From CAKSHC01 sp045631845 (GTDB lineage: Bacteria; Bacillota; Clostridia; Oscillospirales; UMGS1783): a stretch of 27,353 nt of DNA. The translations under genes were made by a program, and so were the position numbers. Under the pieces are notes generated by a model that did not search any database, was not told the origin of the DNA, and saw only the letters and a list, made by a program, of their open reading frames with translations. Location of the stretch: positions 1-27,353 of the forward strand of contig JAZQVM010000015.1 of NCBI GenBank assembly GCA_045631845.1, written 5' to 3'. Positions 8,637 through 16,620 of this stretch are shown here, one piece after another (position 1 is the stretch's first letter; every line of letters starts with the position of its first letter).

Positions 8637-9805
8637 TACAGTTTTGATAAAAATCGCTCCAGTCGATCCATGGCCTTAGACAAATCAGCCATACTTTTGG
8701 CGTAGGATATACGGACAAAGCCCTCACCACTCACCCCGAAGGCCGAGCCGGGCACGACCGCCACATGTTCCTCATACAGGAACTTTTCACAAAATTCCTC
8801 ACTGGTCATTCCAAACTGCTTGATGCAGGGGAATATGTAGAAAGCCCCTTTGGGTTCAAAGCAGGGCAGACCCATCTTCTTAAACCGATCCAGCAACATT
8901 CTGCGGCGGGCGTCATATTCCTCCACCATTTCCTGTACCGCCTCATCGGTTTTCTCCGAGAGGGCGGCCAGCGCCGCTTCCTGCGCCATGGTGGGGGCAC
9001 ACATGATAGCGAACTGGTGCAGTTTGGTCATGGCCTTGATGATCGGCACAGGGCCAAGCGCATAACCGATACGCCAGCCGGTCATGGCAAAGGCTTTCGA
9101 GAAGCCATTGACCACCACGGTACGTTCCCACATACCCTCAATCGAGGCGATGGACACATGGGTGCTGCCGTAGGTGAGTTTGGCGTACAGTTCATCCGAA
9201 AGCACCATAATGTCGGTATCCCGCAACACTTCGGCGATGGCTTCCAGATCCTTCTTTTCCATAACCGCACCGGTGGGATTGCCGGGATAGGGCAAAATCA
9301 ACAGTTTGGTTTTAGGGGTGATGGCGGCACGCAGTTCTTCGGCCGTTAACCGAAACTCATTCTCGGCCTTGGTAGCAATACCGACGGGAACGCCGCCCAC
9401 AATCTCGGTCAGCGGAGCGTAGCAGACAAAACTCGGCTCGGGAATGATAACCTCATCCCCCGGACCAATCAAGGAACGGATGCACAGATCGATCGCTTCC
9501 GAGCCGCCGACCGTAACCAAGGCGTGATTCTCATCGGGATAATGCACGCCGAAATTGCGATCATAATACTCGCAAATGCCACGGCGCAACTCCAGCATGC
9601 CGGCGTTAGACGTATAGTAGGTATGACCGTTAACCAGCGAATCAATACCCGCTTCCCGCACATTCCATGGCGTAATAAAATCGGGCTCGCCAATGGATAG
9701 GGAGAGGACATCGTCCATCGTAGCGGCAATATCGAAGAATTTGCGAATGCCCGACGGTTTGACCTTCTGTACCCTTTCATTTATCAGATTCTCATATTGG
9801 ATCAT
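8636..9805 (-). CDS. alaT: Class I/II PLP-dependent aminotransferase, AlaT (YugH)-like
   Basis: A fold-type I aminotransferase of 389 residues. It shows SIGEPDF at 37-43, YPGNPTGA near 173-180, the DELYAKL segment at 204-210, the PLP lysine in NGFSKAFAMTGWRIGY (Lys237) and the substrate carboxylate-binding Arg of GWRIGY. The N-terminal KPSGIRKFFDIA resembles Bacillus YugH/AlaT, an alanine transaminase that is also encoded next to an Lrp-type regulator. Alanine/pyruvate specificity is therefore a reasonable inference, but aspartate or aromatic substrates are not excluded. ATG at 9805 is preferred because AGAGG lies about nine bases upstream and it makes an ATGA overlap with the regulator stop. 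The longer frame to 9844 would run into that regulator. The stop codon overlaps the ispE start. Confidence 0.88.
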   Translation of the reverse strand: MIQYENLINERVQKVKPSGIRKFFDIAATMDDVLSLSIGEPDFITPWNVREAGIDSLVNGHTYYTSNAGMLELRRGICEYYDRNFGVHYPDENHALVTVGGSEAIDLCIRSLIGPGDEVIIPEPSFVCYAPLTEIVGGVPVGIATKAENEFRLTAEELRAAITPKTKLLILPYPGNPTGAVMEKKDLEAIAEVLRDTDIMVLSDELYAKLTYGSTHVSIASIEGMWERTVVVNGFSKAFAMTGWRIGYALGPVPIIKAMTKLHQFAIMCAPTMAQEAALAALSEKTDEAVQEMVEEYDARRRMLLDRFKKMGLPCFEPKGAFYIFPCIKQFGMTSEEFCEKFLYEEHVAVVPGSAFGVSGEGFVRISYAKSMADLSKAMDRLERFLSKL

Positions 9806-10278
9806 AAAGTAAAGCCTCTTTCGTCCTTCTCTTCCTGTCCGCAATGAACACCTTCGTATTTATAGCGGCGCAGAACAAAGTGGGTAGCCGTACCCATGAC
9901 CCCGTCAATCGCCGCCAATTTCTCAGCGACAAACAGAGCCACCTCATGCATACTCTTACCTTCGACCTCGGCGCACAGATCAAAGCCGCCCGACATCAGC
10001 GACACGCTACGCACCTCGGGGAACTGAGCGATATGACGGGCGACACGCTCAAAGCCATGGCCCTTATAGGGCATAACCCGCACTTCGATAAGAGCACGAA
10101 CCGGCACATCCTCGCACTTTTCGGGATCGAGCAGGGCACGGTAGCCCAAGATGCTGCCCTTTTCCTCATACTCAGCAATGGTCTTAGCCACGGCGTCCTC
10201 GTTCATATCCAATCTCTGGGCAATCTCAGCCGCACTCAACCGAGCATCCTTACACAATAATGCTAAAATCTTATCCAT
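9802..10278 (-). CDS. Lrp/AsnC-family transcriptional regulator (AlaR-like)
   Basis: A 158-residue amino-acid-responsive DNA-binding protein. An N-terminal helix-turn-helix (about 11-50: LSAAEIAQRLDMNEDAVAKT, then EEKGSILGYRALLDPEK) is followed by a RAM/AsnC ligand domain (about 65-150, with VRSVSLMSGGFDLCAEVEG). This is the standard architecture and length. ATG at 10278 has AAGGAG eight bases upstream; a TTG further upstream would overlap that site. It overlaps the aminotransferase by four bases (ATGA), the arrangement of Bacillus alaR-alaT, so it most likely controls its own operon in response to an amino acid such as alanine. The ligand cannot be read from the sequence. Confidence 0.88.
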   Translation of the reverse strand: MDKILALLCKDARLSAAEIAQRLDMNEDAVAKTIAEYEEKGSILGYRALLDPEKCEDVPVRALIEVRVMPYKGHGFERVARHIAQFPEVRSVSLMSGGFDLCAEVEGKSMHEVALFVAEKLAAIDGVMGTATHFVLRRYKYEGVHCGQEEKDERGFTL

Positions 10279-10292
10279 GATCTTTTCTCCTT

Positions 10293-11087
10293 TCAAATTC
10301 GGACAAAGCGAGGTGTACGATCTTCATACACCGTAACATACTCAAAACCGACACGGCGCAACAGTTCCTGCGCCTGCTCGGCACCTCGGCCGATATTCTC
10401 CTTTTGATGGGAGTCACTGCCGATGGTAACAATCTTTCCGCCTAAGCCTTTATACAACCGCAAGACCTCTTCATCGGCCTGCGGCTTGCCGACCGGTGCA
10501 AACAGACCGGCCGTATTGACCTCGATTCCCTTGCCTTTTGCGATCAGTTTAATAAACAGATCACTCAAGCGGGGATAATATTTCCTGACATCCAAAGCAA
10601 CGCCTTGTTTGGCGGCATAGCGCTCGAAATAATTGATATGACCCAGTACGTCAAACTTGCCCCACTCGACCATTTCATCCAACTCATCATAGTACTGTCT
10701 GAAAATGGCATCCAGATCCGTGGCACGGTAGTCCAGATCATAAAAGTCCTTCTGTCCTCTTACGTTGTGGATCGAGCCGATGACAAAATCAAACTTGCCG
10801 TCGGCCAATGCAATTTCGGCCATGCCCCGATTGTGGATGGGTTCGCCCAGTTCCACGCCAAAGCGCACGGTGACGCCCGTGCGGTTTTGCGCCACCGCTT
10901 TCAGGTAGTTGTCCCGCATCACCGAGATGGGCTGATTGGTGCAGGGGTATTCGCCGCCGCACTCGTAATGATTGGTGACGCAGATATCGTTCATTCCTTT
11001 GTCAGCCGCTACTTGTATGACATCCAAAAGATCGTCTTTTCCGTCAAAACTAAGCGCTGTATGGAAATGATAATCGCTTTTAAACAT
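10293..11087 (-). CDS. PHP-domain phosphoesterase, histidinol-phosphatase-like
   Basis: A PHP metallophosphoesterase of 264 residues. The first metal-binding motif is DYHFHTALSFDG (His7 and His9, with Asp15 nearby), followed by VTNHYECGG (His40), a later GSIHNVRGQ and C-terminal GSDSHQKENIG, where GSDSH is the last PHP motif. The layout resembles HisJ-type histidinol phosphatase (HisK), which removes phosphate from L-histidinol phosphate. No other his gene is in the window, so the substrate stays open. ATG at 11087 has GAGG six bases upstream. The stop codon overlaps the region of the next gene's ribosome binding site, making this the first gene of the minus-strand run down to 5692. Confidence 0.85.
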   Translation of the reverse strand: MFKSDYHFHTALSFDGKDDLLDVIQVAADKGMNDICVTNHYECGGEYPCTNQPISVMRDNYLKAVAQNRTGVTVRFGVELGEPIHNRGMAEIALADGKFDFVIGSIHNVRGQKDFYDLDYRATDLDAIFRQYYDELDEMVEWGKFDVLGHINYFERYAAKQGVALDVRKYYPRLSDLFIKLIAKGKGIEVNTAGLFAPVGKPQADEEVLRLYKGLGGKIVTIGSDSHQKENIGRGAEQAQELLRRVGFEYVTVYEDRTPRFVRI

Positions 11088-11126
11088 GATTTCCCTCAAA
11101 ATTTAAAAAATTTACAGAAAATAAGT

Positions 11127-11154
11127 TTGCAAGAACGGCAAACTATGGTATATT
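11127..11154 (+). promoter_or_regulatory. Putative promoter of the NAD+ synthetase operon
   Basis: TTGCAA (11127-11132) and TATATT (11149-11154) are separated by 16 bases; TATTAT at 11151-11156 is an alternative -10 with an 18-base spacer. The pair lies in the 124-base AT-rich space between the divergent PHP and NAD+ synthetase genes. A minus-strand promoter must also be there, but I could not place it with confidence. Confidence 0.45.
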
Positions 11155-11211
11155 ATATTGTAACATAAGAAAAAAACGATATCAATCCTTTTTTTGAGAG
11201 GTGTGAAAATA

Positions 11212-12981
11212 ATGCTCACCAATATCGCTCGTTGCGCCGTCATCTCGGCGCCGCTGACCCCGTTTGATGTCGATTCCAATCTATCGGCCATATCGGTAGC
11301 CGCCGATAAGGTACTGCCTTCTCGGCCGGACATTATGGTCTTCGGGGAACTATGCCTGTGCGGGGCTTCTTGCGGGCATCTGCTTCGTCAGCAGAAATTA
11401 CTGCAAGACTGTTTGGCCGCCGCCGTGCGGTTTGCCGAACTGTATAAACTGTCGGACACCCTGTTCCTGCTCGGTCTGCCTTTGGCCGTTGGGCGCAAGG
11501 TCATCAGCGCCGTTGCCGTCATCAAGGGCGGGCGCATTGCCATGTTTGCCGCTTCCCAGTCCGATCTGCTGGACAAGCTGGAGCATGGCCAGACGGTTAC
11601 GGTAAACAGGCAATCGATTCCCGTTTCTGTTCGTCCCGTAGTCAAGCATAATGGGATTCATATTGCCATTGTCCCCGGTTTGGATGCCTCCCAATCGCCT
11701 GAGCCCATTTGTGCCGATGTGGTGGCTTCGCCTACCTGCGCGCTGGCCGATCCGGCCCGTGATTATATGATGGGCGCACGGGTCTCGGCTCTCTCTCGGA
11801 TGCTGGGTGCGGGCTTGGTTCTTTGTGCCGGCGGCATGGGAGAATCGACCTATCACGGCATCTATAAAAACCTCGGCGGTATCTTTGAAAACGGCACCGC
11901 CCTTGGCTTCCAATACGATTTTGAGCCGCTGGTGCTGGTGCGGGATATTGATATGGATCTACTCCCCGCCAAAGAGCCGATCGATGTGATTGATTTGGGC
12001 GGCGAGAATTTGACCCGTCAGCGGCTCAATCGCCATGTTTCCAAGAACCCGCTCCTGCCCGAGAATAATCGGGAGCGTGTGCTGGATGATATGGCCGACA
12101 CGCAAATCCATGGCTTAGCCACCCGCATGAAGCCCACTCATCTGAAAAAGATGGTCATCGGCGTTTCGGGCGGGATTGACAGCACCCACGCCCTGCTGGT
12201 CTGTGCCGCTGTGTGCGACCGTTTGGGAATGGAGCGCAGTGACATCATTGCCGTGCTGATGCCGGGATTCGGCACCAAAGCGGGCAGCCGCAATCTGTCC
12301 GAGCAACTGGCGCAGGAGATCGGTGCTACCATTCGGGTGGTGTCGATAGCCGATAGTGTCAATCAGCATTTTAAGGATATTTCTCATGATCCGCTCAACC
12401 TCAACGCCACCTATGAAAATGCGCAGGCTCGTGAGCGCACCCAGATCCTCTTTGATATTGCAGGGGATAATGACGGCTTGGTGGTCGGTACCGGCGACCT
12501 GTCCGAGATCACCTTGGGCTGGTGCACCTTCGGCGGCGATCATCTGTCGGGCTATAATGTCAACGCTTCCCTTACCAAGTGCATGGTCACCGAGGGGGCT
12601 CGGGCGCTGGCTCGCCGTTTGGGCGGCCGTCTGCCCGCCATTGTGGGCGAGATTGCCGATGCTCCTCCCTCTCCCGAACTACTGCCGGGCGATCAGGTAA
12701 CGCAGAACATTATCGGGCCTTATGAACTGCATGATTTCTTCCTATACTACTATGTACGCCACAACATGGCGCCCGATAAGATCATCTCGCTGGCTCTGCA
12801 GGCCTTCGAGGACACCTATGAAGACAAGGTAATTCGGGCGACCTTTGAGATCTTCCGCCGCCGTTTCCTCACCTCGCAGTTTAAGCGGGGCTGTGCGGCC
12901 GAGGGCGTCTTCTTCGGGGAAGTATCCCTCTCCCCCATGTCCTATCATTTCCCATCCGACCTGCCTACCGTAAATTTCTAA
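11212..12981 (+). CDS. nadE: NAD+ synthetase with an N-terminal nitrilase-like domain that appears degenerate
   Basis: Final step of NAD biosynthesis: ATP-dependent amidation of nicotinate adenine dinucleotide. It has 589 residues. The C-terminal synthetase domain (about 285-589) looks intact: VIGVSGGIDST P-loop (about 315-325), MPGFGT, HFKDISHD, YENAQARERTQIL, GTGDLSEITLGW, SPELLPGDQ, GPYELHDFF and RRFLTSQFKR. The N-terminal glutaminase domain keeps the catalytic Glu (FGELCLCGASCG, Glu46) and the GxGEST segment. The expected PK-x-x-LPNY Lys is replaced around 113-117 by AASQS, and the Cys of the ICEDLW motif is replaced around 154-158 by VPGLD. It may therefore use free ammonia or a partner. 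ATG at 11212 has GAGAGGTG just upstream; an in-frame TTG at 11194 overlaps that site. Confidence 0.93.
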   Translation: MLTNIARCAVISAPLTPFDVDSNLSAISVAADKVLPSRPDIMVFGELCLCGASCGHLLRQQKLLQDCLAAAVRFAELYKLSDTLFLLGLPLAVGRKVISAVAVIKGGRIAMFAASQSDLLDKLEHGQTVTVNRQSIPVSVRPVVKHNGIHIAIVPGLDASQSPEPICADVVASPTCALADPARDYMMGARVSALSRMLGAGLVLCAGGMGESTYHGIYKNLGGIFENGTALGFQYDFEPLVLVRDIDMDLLPAKEPIDVIDLGGENLTRQRLNRHVSKNPLLPENNRERVLDDMADTQIHGLATRMKPTHLKKMVIGVSGGIDSTHALLVCAAVCDRLGMERSDIIAVLMPGFGTKAGSRNLSEQLAQEIGATIRVVSIADSVNQHFKDISHDPLNLNATYENAQARERTQILFDIAGDNDGLVVGTGDLSEITLGWCTFGGDHLSGYNVNASLTKCMVTEGARALARRLGGRLPAIVGEIADAPPSPELLPGDQVTQNIIGPYELHDFFLYYYVRHNMAPDKIISLALQAFEDTYEDKVIRATFEIFRRRFLTSQFKRGCAAEGVFFGEVSLSPMSYHFPSDLPTVNF

Positions 12982-12997
12982 AGGAGATACAAAAAAA

Positions 12998-13267
12998 ATG
13001 AAAGCAGTAATTACCGTTGTGGGTGCTGACCGTGTCGGCATCATCGCCCATGTATCCAACAAGTGTTTGGAGTACAATGTCAACATTCTCGATATTACCC
13101 AGCATGTTGTGGACGAGTATTTCACCATGACCATGGTAACCGATATCGAAAAGGCCACCGTGCCCTTTACCGAACTGGTTGATGTTATGACCGCTCTGGG
13201 CAAGGAGCTGGGCTTGGTCATTCATACCATGCACGAAGATATCTTCAATTTCATGCATAAAATCTAA
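12998..13267 (+). CDS. ACT-domain protein, UPF0237 family
   Basis: An 89-residue protein made of one ACT domain: MKAVITVVGADRVGIIAHVS, then LEYNVNILDITQHVVDEYFTM. This is the usual form of UPF0237 proteins, whose ACT fold is expected to bind a small molecule, often an amino acid, and act as a sensor. The start has AAGGAG about nine bases upstream. It lies 16 bases after nadE and 9 bases before the UPF0210 gene. The UPF0237-UPF0210 pairing recurs in many bacteria, which suggests a functional link. The ligand and output are unknown. Confidence 0.9.
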   Translation: MKAVITVVGADRVGIIAHVSNKCLEYNVNILDITQHVVDEYFTMTMVTDIEKATVPFTELVDVMTALGKELGLVIHTMHEDIFNFMHKI

Positions 13268-13276
13268 GGAGAAGCC

Positions 13277-14635
13277 ATGTTAGAGCATTACGACATACTG
13301 GAAACTATACAGATGCTCAAAGAGGAGCATCTCGATATTCGCACCGTCACCATGGGCATTTCCCTGCTCGACTGTGCGCATGAGGATTTGGACATTTTCT
13401 GTCAGCGGGTGTACGACAAGATCACCAAAAGTGCCGAATTCCTTGTCCCTCGTGCCTGCGATATTGAAAAGAAATACGGCATTCCCATCATCAATAAGCG
13501 GGTCGCTGTGACCCCCATCTCCATTGCGGCCGCCGCCTGCAAGGGTGACGACTATGCCAAAATTGCACAGACCCTTGACCGTGCTGCCGCCACACTCGGC
13601 ATCAATTTTATCGGCGGGTACTCGGCCTTGGTTCACGGCGGTTTCACCGATTCCGACCGTAAACTGCTCGCTTCCATCCCCGAAGCCCTTTCGACTACCA
13701 ACTGTGTATGTTCTTCGGTCAATGTAGCCACCTCCCGCAGCGGTATCAATATGGATGCCGTGGAAATGATGGGGCGCATTATTAAGGACACCGCTGCCCG
13801 CACCGCCGATCGGGATTCGATCGGTTGCGCCAAGCTCGTCATCTTTGCCAACGCTCCCGAGGATAACCCCTTTATGGCGGGCGCTTTCCATGGCGTCGGT
13901 CAGCCCGAACGGGTCATCAACGTTGGCGTGTCCGGCCCCGGTGTGGTACGCTCGGCGGTAGCCAAAGCCGGCGATTGTTCCCTGTCCGAGATTGCCGATA
14001 TTATTAAGAAGACCGCCTTTAAGGTCACCCGCATGGGGCAGATGGTGGCGCACGATGCCGCCGAGGCCTTGGGTGTGCCCTACGGCATTGTCGATTTGTC
14101 CTTGGCGCCCACGCCTGCCATCGGCGACTCGGTGGCGCACATCCTCGAGGAAATGGGCTTGGAAACCTGCGGCACTCACGGCACCACGGCTTGCCTTGCC
14201 ATGCTCAACGATGCCGTTAAGAAAGGCGGCATGTTCGCCTCCTCCTTTGTCGGCGGATTGTCGGGCGCTTTCATTCCCGTTTCGGAAGATGCCGGCATGA
14301 TCGATGCCGCCCGCGCCGGTGTGCTCACGCTGGATAAACTGGAAGCCATGACGGCCGTTTGCTCGGTGGGACTGGACATGATCGCCGTCCCCGGCGACAC
14401 CCCCGCCGAAACCATTTCGGGCATCATTGCCGATGAGATCTCCATCGGTCAGGTCAATCACAAAACCACCGCCGCCCGCCTGATCCCCGTTGTGGGCAAG
14501 GGCGTAGGCGAGGAGGTTGAATTTGGCGGATTGCTGGGCAGTGCTCCCATCATGCCGGTGCACCCCGAATCCTGCGCTCGGTTTATTCACCGCGGCGGCC
14601 GCATCCCTGCTCCGACTACGGCGCTCAAAAACTAA
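13277..14635 (+). CDS. UPF0210 / DUF711 family protein (PFL-like)
   Basis: A 452-residue protein matching the UPF0210 (DUF711) family in length and in recognisable segments: TVTMGISLLDC, IINKRVAVTPISIAAA, NFIGGYSALVHGG, INVGVSGPGVV, FKVTRMGQMVAHDAA and VDLSLAPTPAIGDSV. The family has structural similarity to pyruvate formate-lyase-like folds, but its reaction is not known to me. It follows the ACT-domain gene after nine bases with AAGGAG in the gap, so it is the last gene of the nadE operon. A strong terminator follows. The high use of C in third codon positions creates long open frames on the opposite strand that are not real genes. Confidence 0.9.
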   Translation: MLEHYDILETIQMLKEEHLDIRTVTMGISLLDCAHEDLDIFCQRVYDKITKSAEFLVPRACDIEKKYGIPIINKRVAVTPISIAAAACKGDDYAKIAQTLDRAAATLGINFIGGYSALVHGGFTDSDRKLLASIPEALSTTNCVCSSVNVATSRSGINMDAVEMMGRIIKDTAARTADRDSIGCAKLVIFANAPEDNPFMAGAFHGVGQPERVINVGVSGPGVVRSAVAKAGDCSLSEIADIIKKTAFKVTRMGQMVAHDAAEALGVPYGIVDLSLAPTPAIGDSVAHILEEMGLETCGTHGTTACLAMLNDAVKKGGMFASSFVGGLSGAFIPVSEDAGMIDAARAGVLTLDKLEAMTAVCSVGLDMIAVPGDTPAETISGIIADEISIGQVNHKTTAARLIPVVGKGVGEEVEFGGLLGSAPIMPVHPESCARFIHRGGRIPAPTTALKN

Positions 14636-14647
14636 CGATACATACAG

Positions 14648-14687
14648 AAAACCCGCTAACCTCTACGGTTTAGCGGGTTTTCTTTTT
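14648..14687. terminator. Bidirectional terminator between UPF0210 and the SMC-like ATPase gene
   Basis: A 12-bp stem, AAAACCCGCTAA (14648-14659) with TTAGCGGGTTTT (14670-14681), has T runs on both strands. It lies between two convergent genes whose stop codons are at 14635 and 14686, so it can serve both. Confidence 0.85.
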
Positions 14688-16620
14688 AGGAAAAACTTAC
14701 CGTATGATATTTAATATGACTCAACAACGGCTTGGGGTCACGGCAGGTGAAATACAACACCTGCGTCTTCTCGGCCAATTTAGCCAAGAGACCCAACATT
14801 TCGCCCGCCCGTCCTTCGTCGAAATTGGCAAAGGAATCGTCGAAGACGAGGGTGGGTTTTTCCTTAATATACAGCATATCAATGAGCGCCAGACGCAGGG
14901 CGATATAGACCGCATCGGCCGTGCCGACACTGTAAAAGTGCAGATTGCGGGCGACTTCCTTTTCTTCCACCCGCACCTTGCCGCCGACATCGACGGCGAT
15001 GCGACGGTCATGCTTGCCCGTCATATCCGAGAAGAAGGCCGCCGTGCGGTCAGCCAGCAGGGGCGCATACAGATGGGTCATTTCCAAATGCGCTCCATCC
15101 AAACTCTCCAACGCCAGTTGATAGGCCGCCAGCTCCCGCTCCAAGGCCGTCTGCCGATCCTGCTTTTCGTTATATTCACTCATCAGCAGATCAATCGAAC
15201 CGGCATGGCGGGTGCGTTCTTCCCATTGCGCCTTCTTTTCGGCCAGCATGACTGCCAACTCATGTTCCGTCTGCTGGATCTGCTCCTTCTGCCGGCAGAG
15301 CGAAGCATGCTCGGCATCGGCACGCCGAAAGGCTTCGATATCCATGGCCGCTACCCGTTCCTGCCACTGCCGTGCCAACAACTGTTGCTCGGCCGCCGTG
15401 ACCAGATCATCATACAGAGCACTAATCGCCATCGTATAATCGGGGTGCTCCCCGAAAACCTGCGACAGACTCCGTTGCAGATCGGCCGCCTCCTGATGCC
15501 GTACCATGGCTCGTTCATACACACCCTGACTCTCGGCGTTGGCCGCCGAAACCCGTCCGGCCAATACGGCATACACCACAACAGCAACTGCACCAAGTCC
15601 AACTGCCAGCAGACCAAACACCGAGACCGTCAGCCCGACCGCTACACCCGCCAACGCCAAAAGAATACCAACGGCTAACAACCATATCGGTTTTTTCCGC
15701 AACACGGGTTCTTTTACCTGCCCCAACACATCCCGCAAAGCCGTCAAGCGCTGCGCCTTGAGGTTGAGCCGATCGACATCCGACCGCGTTAACCCGCCTA
15801 ACCGCTCTATCGCCTGCTGCTCGACCTGCGCCGCCGCATCGGCCTGTTGCAACAAGGTGTCCTTGCTTTGTAAAAACTCCTGATCGATCCGTTCCCGCCG
15901 CTCGGCAATGGCTCGGTCGAGTTCCTGTTGCTCGGCCTGTGCCGCCGTGATCTGTTCGGTTAACCGATCGCACGCCAGCGCCATGCCGCTCAGATCGGCC
16001 TGCTCCTGCCGCACCTGCTCGATGCGATAGGCCAGCTCGGTGATCTCCCGTCTTAGTTCAGGCAGAGCCCCTGCCCGTCCCGAGTCAATCTTATTTTTTG
16101 CCTTATGTAGTGCCTGCCGCGCCTTTTCATAAGACACGCTTTCGTCGGCGCCGGTAACCATATTTTTGAGCTTGTCTTCCAATTCCTCCATACTCACCCG
16201 ATGGAGCGCCGACTGACCGAAGAAGGCGGTGCTTTCAAAGGTATCCAAGGACAGCCCGTACATCTCCTCGCCGATCTCGCGAGTTAAAGGGATATCGGTC
16301 GCAGTTACCGTATCGTAGGCACGCACCGACTTGGCCCCTTCCCGCACCACCGTGACCCGACGGTTGCCCGCCGTAAGTACCATACTGCCCGCCGTCTCGC
16401 CGCCCTGCCAAGGTTTGAAACGCTGGGCGGTGGTGATAGGGTTTGTGGCACTGCTGCGTTCGTTCTTGGGGAAGCCGTAGAGCATATACCGTATAAAACC
16501 GGCCAAGGTACTTTTGCCCGTTTCATTGGGGGCATATAATACATTCAAGCCGTCCTGCAATTCGACCGAGGCGTCACGGAATTTACCGAAATTTTTCAGT
16601 TCCAGTTTCTCAATCTTCAA
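14686..16620 (-). CDS. SMC/SbcC-like AAA ATPase (YhaN-type) with a membrane hairpin in the coiled coil
   Basis: A 644-residue ABC-type ATPase of the RecF/SMC class. The head begins MKIEKLELKNFGKFRD with Walker A at 30-38 (APNETGKST). A long helical, Gln/Glu/Arg-rich coiled coil covers about 160-310 and 360-515. The C-terminal half-head has a signature-like YSVGTADAVYIALRL (563-577) and Walker B with LVFDDSFANFDE (591-602). Two hydrophobic helices at about 311-331 and 333-354 sit in the centre, where a hinge or zinc hook would be in SbcC. This predicts anchoring to the membrane. It is shorter than Bacillus YhaN. The start overlaps the end of the metallophosphoesterase gene by 11 bases, so the two proteins are probably partners, as in SbcC-SbcD. 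The DNA substrate is unknown. Confidence 0.88.
   Translation of the reverse strand: MKIEKLELKNFGKFRDASVELQDGLNVLYAPNETGKSTLAGFIRYMLYGFPKNERSSATNPITTAQRFKPWQGGETAGSMVLTAGNRRVTVVREGAKSVRAYDTVTATDIPLTREIGEEMYGLSLDTFESTAFFGQSALHRVSMEELEDKLKNMVTGADESVSYEKARQALHKAKNKIDSGRAGALPELRREITELAYRIEQVRQEQADLSGMALACDRLTEQITAAQAEQQELDRAIAERRERIDQEFLQSKDTLLQQADAAAQVEQQAIERLGGLTRSDVDRLNLKAQRLTALRDVLGQVKEPVLRKKPIWLLAVGILLALAGVAVGLTVSVFGLLAVGLGAVAVVVYAVLAGRVSAANAESQGVYERAMVRHQEAADLQRSLSQVFGEHPDYTMAISALYDDLVTAAEQQLLARQWQERVAAMDIEAFRRADAEHASLCRQKEQIQQTEHELAVMLAEKKAQWEERTRHAGSIDLLMSEYNEKQDRQTALERELAAYQLALESLDGAHLEMTHLYAPLLADRTAAFFSDMTGKHDRRIAVDVGGKVRVEEKEVARNLHFYSVGTADAVYIALRLALIDMLYIKEKPTLVFDDSFANFDEGRAGEMLGLLAKLAEKTQVLYFTCRDPKPLLSHIKYHTVSFS

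Noticed and set aside
13280..14590. Long open frame (436 codons) on the minus strand opposite the UPF0210 gene
   Set aside because: Its translation is rich in Gly, His, Asn and Asp with no known motif, typical of the mirror image of a gene with high C in third positions. The plus-strand frame has clear family motifs and a ribosome binding site.
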